From assembly GCA_900551955.1 (NCBI GenBank), contig UWSE01000009.1, positions 1-23,353 on the forward strand: DNA of 23,353 bases, in the 5' to 3' direction. The position numbers and the translations under genes are program-made. The notes under the pieces are model-generated. The model saw only the letters and a program-made list of their open reading frames with translations, was not told the origin of the DNA and ran no database searches. This DNA comes from an uncultured Mollicutes bacterium. Its GTDB lineage: Bacteria > Bacillota_I > Bacilli_A > UBA3375. Below are positions 16,797-22,640 of this stretch, one piece after another (the first letter of the stretch is position 1; each line of letters starts with the position of its first letter).

Positions 16797-17513
16797 TTAT
16801 ATAATTAAATCATTTAAAACATTATAATAATTATTTAATTTAGTATCAATAATCTTAAGTGTCTTATCACTTAAACTAACACTAACATCTAAATTGCTAA
16901 CCATTCCATAATCAATTCCATCTATTAACAATTCATTTGTTGTTTTTGACACTAAATGAATTGTATCGTTATAATCACAGATAATTGGATTTTCTAAAGT
17001 ACTATAAATTTTATTATTTACCGGTAATATCGCTTTAATACTATATAATTCTTTATTCGGACTAATAATTGGTCCCATATTAGCACGACTACAACCAGTT
17101 GTTCCAAACGGAGCAACAATCTCCATCCCACTAGCTCGATAATCAAGAATTTGATTATTGATATTTAAAGTATAACTACTAGTGTTAATCGGATTAGTTA
17201 ATCTAACTTCATTAACAAAAAATAAACTCTGGTTATCAAAATTAATCTGTGGTAATCTAAAGTGACTTATATTGTTATAATCAACTAAATTTGGATCAAA
17301 ATTTTGTTGATTATAACTAGTAAAAAATCCTAAAGAACCATAGTTAATTGGTAAATAACTATAGTCTAGTCCAAAATGATGGATCGCTTTTAAAAACGTT
17401 CCATCTCCCCCTAAACAAACAACAATCTTAGCATTTTGATCAACTTCAAATTGCTGATATTGTTGTAAAAATTGATTGATTAATGATTCTTCACCAAAGA
17501 TATTTATTTTCAT
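16797..17513 (-). CDS. nadK: NAD kinase, short form
   Basis: Phosphorylates NAD to NADP in the cytoplasm. The hallmark GGDGT is at 35-39, followed by the NYGSLGFFTSY segment corresponding to the N-x-G-x-LGF motif. The second conserved region, usually T-P-T-G-S-T-A-Y, reads APFGTTGCSR here, with the Tyr replaced by Cys and Ser by Thr, then MGPIISP. At 238 residues it is shorter than the typical 260-290. The neighbouring CYTH gene supports the call, since a CYTH gene and an NAD kinase lie close together in Bacillus subtilis (yjbK, yjbN). Weak ribosome site (AGG). The gene starts the minus-strand operon with a TATAAT at 17543-17538. Confidence 0.9.
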   Translation of the reverse strand: MKINIFGEESLINQFLQQYQQFEVDQNAKIVVCLGGDGTFLKAIHHFGLDYSYLPINYGSLGFFTSYNQQNFDPNLVDYNNISHFRLPQINFDNQSLFFVNEVRLTNPINTSSYTLNINNQILDYRASGMEIVAPFGTTGCSRANMGPIISPNKELYSIKAILPVNNKIYSTLENPIICDYNDTIHLVSKTTNELLIDGIDYGMVSNLDVSVSLSDKTLKIIDTKLNNYYNVLNDLII

Positions 17514-17537
17514 TTTTTTACCTGATTTCTTTATTTT

Positions 17538-17545
17538 ATTATACT
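17538..17545. promoter_or_regulatory. Overlapping divergent promoters of nadK and the CYTH gene
   Basis: Only 50 bp separate the two starts. Minus strand: TATAAT at 17543-17538. Plus strand: TATACT at 17540-17545, with TTTACC 17 bp upstream (17517-17522) as a possible -35. The two -10 boxes overlap, so polymerase could not occupy both at once and the genes may be oppositely tuned. Confidence 0.5.
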
Positions 17546-17563
17546 ATAAAATTAGGAGATAAT

Positions 17564-18112
17564 ATGGAAAAAAGTATAGAATGCGAAGCTAAATGCTTAA
17601 TTACGAAAAACGAATATCAATCAATTTTACAAGCTTGTAGTGTAAGTAAAACGATCCATCAAACTAATTATTATTTGGATTATAATCATCAGCTAAAAAA
17701 TAATCATCAAGCTTTGCGAATTAGAGCCAAAAATGATAATTATGTACTAACTTTAAAAACCAAAACTAATGAAGGTAATATTGAACAAACAATTAATATT
17801 GATGCTAGTTGTGTGGCTGATATTATCAATAATCATTATATGCCAACACAACTAGCTAGTGAATTAAATATTAATATTAGTGAGATTGATAGTATTAAAA
17901 CAATTAAAACTACTAGAAGTTGTATTAAGTATCATGATTTAATCGTAGAATTAGATCATACTGATTTTAATGGTACTATTGATTATGAAATTGAAATTGA
18001 AGCACCTAATTTAAAAATAGCTAACGAAACATTAGACCAATTTTGCAATGAACATAACATCAATCCCCAACCAAGTATGCCTAAAATTGCCAGATATGAT
18101 TTATATAATTAA
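17564..18112 (+). CDS. CYTH-domain protein (triphosphate tunnel metalloenzyme, YjbK-like)
   Basis: A 182-residue CYTH protein of the triphosphate tunnel metalloenzyme fold, binding a triphosphate-containing substrate with divalent metal. The defining ExExK motif is residues 6-10 (ECEAK). Later come ALRIRAK, YVLTLKTK, a stretch with E-Q-T-I, DLIVELDHTDF, DYEIEIEA and a C-terminal SMPKIARYD, the alternating basic and acidic strands of the tunnel. I start it at the ATG at 17564, behind TTAGGAGA. An upstream in-frame ATG at 17483 would give a hydrophobic leader lying inside nadK and has no site. The substrate (thiamine triphosphate, tripolyphosphate or other) cannot be told. It ends at a bidirectional terminator. 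Confidence 0.9.
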   Translation: MEKSIECEAKCLITKNEYQSILQACSVSKTIHQTNYYLDYNHQLKNNHQALRIRAKNDNYVLTLKTKTNEGNIEQTINIDASCVADIINNHYMPTQLASELNINISEIDSIKTIKTTRSCIKYHDLIVELDHTDFNGTIDYEIEIEAPNLKIANETLDQFCNEHNINPQPSMPKIARYDLYN

Positions 18113-18139
18113 TAAAAGTGAGTATTTAGCTCTAAGTTT

Positions 18140-18175
18140 AAAAAATGTCCCGCTAAAAAAAGCGAGACATTTTTT
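18140..18175. terminator. Bidirectional terminator between CYTH gene and toxin array
   Basis: AAAAAATGTC-C-CGCT, an A6 loop, then AGCG-A-GACATTTTTT: a stem with a single C/A mismatch, an A run before it and a T run after it. It serves the plus-strand CYTH gene and could serve the minus-strand array. It resembles the hairpin at 3800-3836. Confidence 0.82.
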
Positions 18176-18186
18176 AACTCAGTGCT
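18169..18186. repeat. 18-nt terminator-flanking repeat, copy 2
   Basis: ATTTTTTAACTCAGTGCT, identical to 3830-3847 and placed at the same edge of a similar hairpin. Confidence 0.65.
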
Positions 18187-18361
18187 CTATACAAGATTCC
18201 TCACAGAAGGACCGAACGATTCTAGGCACTGTTTTGTATTGATAAAAAAACAATAAATAATTTGATTTTAATATTCATATTCTATTTAATTCTATACAAG
18301 TTTTTATACGTAGAACATACTATAGTAAACAACAATTTGTTTATTCTTGTTGTGTAATGTG
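18187..18361. other. Intergenic stretch after the immunity gene, no gene seen
   Basis: This stretch has no convincing coding sequence. Its left part is less A/T-rich and holds two crossed inverted repeats: AGTGC (18181-18185) with GCACT (about 18227-18231), and ATACAA (about 18189-18194) with TTGTAT (about 18235-18240). A weak stem ACAACAA/TTGTTGT lies near 18330-18356 without a T run. Confidence 0.4.
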
Positions 18362-19006
18362 TTATTGTGTAGGTTTTTCTTCTGCTATTATTTTATATTT
18401 TATACAGTTAATAATAGCCATTTGTATAGGCAACAATAAAATCACCATTAGTGGTGTTGCCACCCATAAAAAGCAACAGTATAAAAGACCAATAAGTCCT
18501 TTTAAGTTAACTGCTATTAACATACTAATAGATGCTAATATAAGAAAGATATTTCCAAAAACAAAAACTATCTTTGTTTGTTTTGCATGATTTTGTTGTT
18601 TTTGTGAATTTTTGTAATTTGAAATTAAAACAATAATAAGCACAACTATTGATATTATAATTAACGCCACTGTCTCACAAATAATAAAGATATTAATGTT
18701 GTTGTAATCAATTAAAAATTTGCAGATAATGTAATTCAATGCTCCGTAGATACAGTACCAAAAAAACATTGACTGGCGTAATGCAGAACAACTAGTTCCA
18801 AAATCATTGTTGTCGTTAAATAATATTAGTACATACAACACATAGAAAAGAAACAATATAAATGTGTTTATGTATAAATATATCCCCTTGCCAAGAGATG
18901 CGGCTAAAATACCTAGAATTAACAATGTAAGTACACAATATTTATTCCAATTAGTTCTAACTTCAACATCTGGAACATTAATTATAGCTTGTTTTATTTT
19001 TTTCAT
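18362..19006 (-). CDS. Membrane immunity protein candidate 1
   Basis: A 214-residue protein with a basic, soluble N-terminus (about 25 residues) followed by about six membrane helices, a short charged loop rich in N, Q and K (about 130-145) and a charged tail. I set the start at the ATG at 19006, which overlaps the toxin stop as TAATG. The longer reading from a TTG 24 nt earlier has no ribosome site. It is not visibly similar to the two other membrane proteins of the array, although all have the same size and topology. By position behind a glycine-zipper toxin it is inferred to protect the producer's membrane, like TipE beside the streptococcal LXG toxin TelE. No immunity family is recognised by sequence. 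Confidence 0.68.
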   Translation of the reverse strand: MKKIKQAIINVPDVEVRTNWNKYCVLTLLILGILAASLGKGIYLYINTFILFLFYVLYVLILFNDNNDFGTSCSALRQSMFFWYCIYGALNYIICKFLIDYNNINIFIICETVALIIISIVVLIIVLISNYKNSQKQQNHAKQTKIVFVFGNIFLILASISMLIAVNLKGLIGLLYCCFLWVATPLMVILLLPIQMAIINCIKYKIIAEEKPTQ

Positions 19007-20025
19007 TAATTGAACCATGATCCAACCCAATCACAAGCAGAGTGAATGTCATCCATAAAGCTAGACCCAGCATTAAAGATATCGTTGTTCATTGCATATG
19101 CCAATCCTATTCCCGCAGCTATACCTATTACTGTACCAACTATTGTACCTACAGGAAAAATCCAAGAAACACTAGCTCCTGCACTGAATAACACATAACT
19201 TATACCTACAGCACTAGCTTCTGCTACTAAATCGGCACAAACAATACACATCCAACTTTGAACTAAGTCTGTAGTTAGTTTTAAAGTAGAACCAACTGTA
19301 TTGTTGTAGAAATCATAAGTAAAAAAATTGATAATTGCTGTTGAAAAGTAATCCAAGAGGGTTAATGTTTTTAATGTCCTTGAATAAAATTTTAGATTCT
19401 CTATGTCTATTTTCGATGCAGATTTAAATTTATCATACAAATCTAACTCTCTTGTTATAACTACTAGTTCGGTTAATAACGCACCAAGAGCAGAAACGAA
19501 ATTTTCTGCAATTGTTTTTAGTGAAGGTTCATTGTTTTTCGAAACTAGTTGGTGGTTTTGGTTAGGTTCTAATTTTGTTTCTGTGTTATTACTAACATAA
19601 TACAATCCATCCAGTAGTTCTTGATTTCTCTCTAACTGTAACGTAGCATTATTCACTAATCTTTTATTAGGTTTTGATAAGTTATTATATATATCGATTT
19701 TATTATTTAAAATACTAATATTATTTCTTAATGTATCTTCATCTAAATTTAAACCCTCACAATGTTGATAATAAAGATCCACAACTTGTTGTGATTCTTG
19801 TTTATATTTAGTTAAGTATTCATTAACACTTTCAATTTGTTGTTTTAAATTATTTAATTTAAAACACATAACACTAACCGTTGTTCCATAACAGTTAGCT
19901 TTTAATGTATTAACACTATCATTGATTGTGTTAATTACATTTTCAATATTCTTTAGTTTATAGTTAATAATATTGATATTGTCACTAATTGTGTTAATAT
20001 CACTTTTATAAATTGATAATCCCAT
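19006..20025 (-). CDS. LXG-like polymorphic toxin with glycine-zipper C-terminus, copy 1
   Basis: A 339-residue protein. Residues 1-149 are an all-helical N-terminal domain (MGLSIYKSDI..., with LKANCYG near 41-47 forming the turn of a helical hairpin) that is nearly identical in copy 2. It looks like the LXG/WXG100-type targeting domain of type VIIb effectors. A linker rich in N, Q and E follows at about 150-170. The C-terminal part is hydrophobic, with a glycine zipper PVGTIVGTVIGIAAGIG (291-307) and an end reading CDWVGSWF. There is no signal peptide. A pore-forming or membrane-permeabilising action is inferred. AAGGA is the ribosome site. The stop codon overlaps the immunity start. No small WXG-like chaperone gene is adjacent, unlike many LXG operons. 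Confidence 0.72.
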   Translation of the reverse strand: MGLSIYKSDINTISDNINIINYKLKNIENVINTINDSVNTLKANCYGTTVSVMCFKLNNLKQQIESVNEYLTKYKQESQQVVDLYYQHCEGLNLDEDTLRNNISILNNKIDIYNNLSKPNKRLVNNATLQLERNQELLDGLYYVSNNTETKLEPNQNHQLVSKNNEPSLKTIAENFVSALGALLTELVVITRELDLYDKFKSASKIDIENLKFYSRTLKTLTLLDYFSTAIINFFTYDFYNNTVGSTLKLTTDLVQSWMCIVCADLVAEASAVGISYVLFSAGASVSWIFPVGTIVGTVIGIAAGIGLAYAMNNDIFNAGSSFMDDIHSACDWVGSWFN

Positions 20026-20035
20026 ATTTATCCTT
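19582..20035 (-). repeat. Constant toxin 5' cassette, copy 1
   Basis: The stretch runs from about 10 bases before the ATG (including the ribosome site) to about codon 149. By eye, 19658-19926 is identical to 21566-21834 (269 bp). The few differences cluster at the two ends. Sequence outside the borders is unrelated. Confidence 0.85.
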
Positions 20036-20081
20036 CTTGTTTTTATAATGCAACTTAAATGCTAAACTGGCTCTGTTAAAG

Positions 20082-20210
20082 TTAATTGTTTATATTTGAA
20101 TAATCAAAGCGGAAAATTCTAATAATAAATATTTGTATAATTGCATATATTAACCATATGCCAACAATTATGAATTTTAACCTTGGTGCAATTATTTTCT
20201 TTGGCAGTAA
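20082..20210 (-). pseudogene. Possible remnant of an immunity gene
   Basis: The 262 bp between the toxin 1 start and the end of immunity gene 2 carry no full gene. On the minus strand 20210-20082 is a 42-codon open tail with no start codon, rich in I and F, reading LLPKKIIAPRLKFII and ending RIFRFDYSNINN, like the end of a membrane protein. Another hydrophobic fragment (FIWLQGNVAVFNYLYVIA) lies upstream in a different frame. A decayed orphan immunity gene is one reading. A/T-rich noise also yields such residues, so confidence is low. Confidence 0.3.
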
Positions 20211-20287
20211 TTAATTTCATTCTTACGCAATCACATAAAGATAATTAAATACTGCCACGTTTCCTTGTAACCAAATAAATTTATTTA

Positions 20288-20947
20288 TTAAAATAGTTTT
20301 ATTGGAAAGTACACAAAATCCCAATATTTGGGACCATTGTATGCAATAATGGCAAGGGCTAGTATTAACGATAGAAACAGATCTAATAAAATTATTATAA
20401 AGGGTTGCTTATAAAAAATTACCATTACATAAACGAATAATACCAAAAAAGTCAGGATAATAAAAGACAATGTTATTATACTGGCTTTATGTTTTTTGTA
20501 GTTCTCAGTGGTTTTGTCAAAATACAAATCGAATAGGTAAAATAATTTTGATGAAAGGTAAGCTGTACTCGTTGTTGCGCCTAGACAAAGGATGGGTAAA
20601 ATGCCCTTATTTAATGTGTTAGGAATTCCAATAACATCCATAAAGTCACTTAAGAAAAAAAAGTCAACCAGACTAAAAACTATTAAAAATAGCATCCTAT
20701 TCTCAAAATACGCATCTGTTCCTTTTACTAATTTTGTTGTTTTTGCTCTAATCAAAATTAGCAATACAATTATTGTTAGTAAGCAAAAGTTTAACATGAG
20801 ATATTCTGTACTAAAATGCATCAACAAAAACAATATTAGTCCTGCTATTTCAAGGACATTTATTAACAAAAGAAAGCCACACTTTTCTATAAAACAGTTT
20901 TCGATAGCATTTCTTACAACTATATATAATGGCTTAGTGTATGACAT
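20288..20947 (-). CDS. Membrane immunity protein candidate 2
   Basis: A 219-residue protein with about six membrane helices. Start set at the ATG at 20947 (MSYTKPLY...), which shares TAATG with the toxin 2 stop; the TTG five codons upstream is rejected. After a short amphipathic N-terminus come two helices, a charged stretch near 65-85 (RAKTTKLVKGTDAYFENR), a helix, a loop with FMDVIGIPNTLNKG, and further helices with a KTTENYKKHK loop. No family is recognised. It matches candidates 1 and 3 in size and topology but not visibly in sequence, as expected if each is specific to its own toxin. Confidence 0.68.
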   Translation of the reverse strand: MSYTKPLYIVVRNAIENCFIEKCGFLLLINVLEIAGLILFLLMHFSTEYLMLNFCLLTIIVLLILIRAKTTKLVKGTDAYFENRMLFLIVFSLVDFFFLSDFMDVIGIPNTLNKGILPILCLGATTSTAYLSSKLFYLFDLYFDKTTENYKKHKASIITLSFIILTFLVLFVYVMVIFYKQPFIIILLDLFLSLILALAIIAYNGPKYWDFVYFPIKLF

Positions 20948-21933
20948 TATAAACCAATCCAATCAAAGAAACCATCCACACAATAATCTACAAATCCATG
21001 TACATGTTCAGAAATTGTTTTTCCATTTATTTCATAATTGTTAACAAACATGTCTGCTGCATAAGCACCCCAAATTGCCCCTATAGCTTTACCTGATTCT
21101 AATCCTATAGCACCAAGAGCGAGACTTCCTACATCTCCACCTGGGCTACCGAAAACTATTCCAGATACCGCTCCAATTAGTCCACCAACAGCACAGCCAA
21201 CCGCCCCACCCGCAAGCGAACCTAAAGATGATACAACAACATCTCCAACTGAATAAAGTAACAATTTAGAGAACTTCCTTGTTTGAAGTCCTGGGTTGTC
21301 TGTATCCTCCACCGAAAATTCTCCTAAAGTTATGTTATAGTCATACACAACTACTAGTATTGAGTTTATAATTGGAAGATGTTTTAAAAATCCTTTTCCT
21401 ATACCGAATAACTTCCTCACAAAATCTAATGTTGGCCCTACTTTATCATTATATGTTGATAAGTTGTCGTTTGAAACCATCATCCCTTCAGTGTTGTTGC
21501 TAACATAATACAAACCATCCAACAATTCTTGATTTCTCTCTAACTGTAATGTAGCATTATTAACCAATCTTTTATTAGGTTTTGATAAGTTATTATATAT
21601 ATCGATTTTATTATTTAAAATACTAATATTATTTCTTAATGTATCTTCATCTAAATTTAAACCCTCACAATGTTGATAATAAAGATCCACAACTTGTTGT
21701 GATTCTTGTTTATATTTAGTTAAGTATTCATTAACACTTTCAATTTGTTGTTTTAAATTATTTAATTTAAAACACATAACACTAACCGTTGTTCCATAAC
21801 AGTTAGCTTTTAATGTATTAACACTATCATTGATCGTGTTAATTACATTTTCAATGTTCTTTTGTTTATAATTAATAATATTGATATTGTCACTAATTGT
21901 GTTAATATCACTTTTATAAATTGATAATCCCAT
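20947..21933 (-). CDS. LXG-like polymorphic toxin with glycine-zipper C-terminus, copy 2
   Basis: A 328-residue protein whose first 149 residues equal those of copy 1 except one (residue 24, Gln for Leu). The variable part has a segment with GIGKGFLKHLP near 175-185, an acidic EDTDNPG stretch, and then a long Gly/Ala-rich hydrophobic region (about 236-291) with many GxxxG spacings, e.g. AGGAVGCAVGGLIGAVSG. It ends with INGKTISEHVHGF and FFDWIGL. The glycine-rich part is longer and differently arranged than in copies 1 and 3, so it is another toxin variant. AAGGA ribosome site as in copy 1. It follows immunity gene 3 by 20 nt, so it is in the same transcript as that pair. Pore formation is inferred. 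Confidence 0.72.
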   Translation of the reverse strand: MGLSIYKSDINTISDNINIINYKQKNIENVINTINDSVNTLKANCYGTTVSVMCFKLNNLKQQIESVNEYLTKYKQESQQVVDLYYQHCEGLNLDEDTLRNNISILNNKIDIYNNLSKPNKRLVNNATLQLERNQELLDGLYYVSNNTEGMMVSNDNLSTYNDKVGPTLDFVRKLFGIGKGFLKHLPIINSILVVVYDYNITLGEFSVEDTDNPGLQTRKFSKLLLYSVGDVVVSSLGSLAGGAVGCAVGGLIGAVSGIVFGSPGGDVGSLALGAIGLESGKAIGAIWGAYAADMFVNNYEINGKTISEHVHGFVDYCVDGFFDWIGL

Positions 21934-21943
21934 ATTTATCCTT
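21490..21943 (-). repeat. Constant toxin 5' cassette, copy 2
   Basis: Counterpart of 19582-20035. The upstream border is again exactly at the ribosome site (ATTTATCCTT shared, then divergence). The downstream border lies at about codon 149. Confidence 0.85.
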
Positions 21944-21953
21944 ATTTTAAAAT

Positions 21954-22640
21954 TTATGATTGGTTTACTTTATCATCAGCTGTTTTATTTTTTATATAAT
22001 CTCTTAACATATCTCGATTTAAATATACCAAACTTTTGTCTATGAATCCGCTAAAAAATAATGCTGATACTAATGAACAAATTATTATAGCTACACTGTA
22101 CACTAAATTAGAATTATTGAAGTGTGCATATACCCACAATACGGTCAATGTTGGAAACAAAATTAAAAGAAATATATATGATATTATTTGAATCGTTTTT
22201 AACATTTTTGTGTGGGTGTTTTCAGATATATGGAAGTGAACATATGTTCCAATTAATTTTAATAAAATTGTGATTACAATTTCAATAGCAATAAAAAACA
22301 AAACATTGATACCCTTAATGGGGATATAATTTTGTATTATGTGAAATACAAGAATTCCAGTCATCATGAATCCAAAAGACCATGCCAAAGTATCAACAGC
22401 TATAAATCTGACTTTGGTAAAAAAATCTTTGTTTATGTCTTTATAAGTTTTATATGCATAAAACTTTAACAACATTAATAAGACACTTAGAGTTTTTGTA
22501 ATTAAGTCTCCATATAAAAAACAAAATATATCAACTATACCTAAGAAAATCTCAATAATAAATGGAAAACCTTTTTGTATTGAATTATCGAGATTTTCAT
22601 CGGGATAACGGAATTTTGAAATAATTATTTTTTGTAACAT
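21954..22640 (-). CDS. Membrane immunity protein candidate 3
   Basis: A 228-residue protein with a soluble N-terminus (about 25 residues) and about six membrane helices. It has loops YKTYKDINKDFF and FHISENTHTK, and a charged C-terminal tail (DYIKNKTADDKVNQS). The ATG at 22640 overlaps the toxin 3 stop as TAATG. It is the largest of the three, and none of its sequence is visibly shared with candidates 1 or 2. Protection of the cell against the preceding toxin is inferred from pairing alone. Confidence 0.68.
   Translation of the reverse strand: MLQKIIISKFRYPDENLDNSIQKGFPFIIEIFLGIVDIFCFLYGDLITKTLSVLLMLLKFYAYKTYKDINKDFFTKVRFIAVDTLAWSFGFMMTGILVFHIIQNYIPIKGINVLFFIAIEIVITILLKLIGTYVHFHISENTHTKMLKTIQIISYIFLLILFPTLTVLWVYAHFNNSNLVYSVAIIICSLVSALFFSGFIDKSLVYLNRDMLRDYIKNKTADDKVNQS

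Noticed and set aside
17483..17563. N-terminal extension of the CYTH protein
   Set aside because: It would lie within nadK and the promoter region, and the ExExK motif normally stands near the N-terminus, as it does from the ATG at 17564 with its good ribosome site.
18048..18242. Small plus-strand open frame across the CYTH end and terminator
   Set aside because: It runs through the terminator hairpin, overlaps the CYTH gene out of frame and has no ribosome site.
19006..20025. Holin or ordinary secreted bacteriocin as the nature of the toxin
   Set aside because: The large shared helical head, lack of signal or leader peptide, and size above 320 residues fit an LXG-like effector better.
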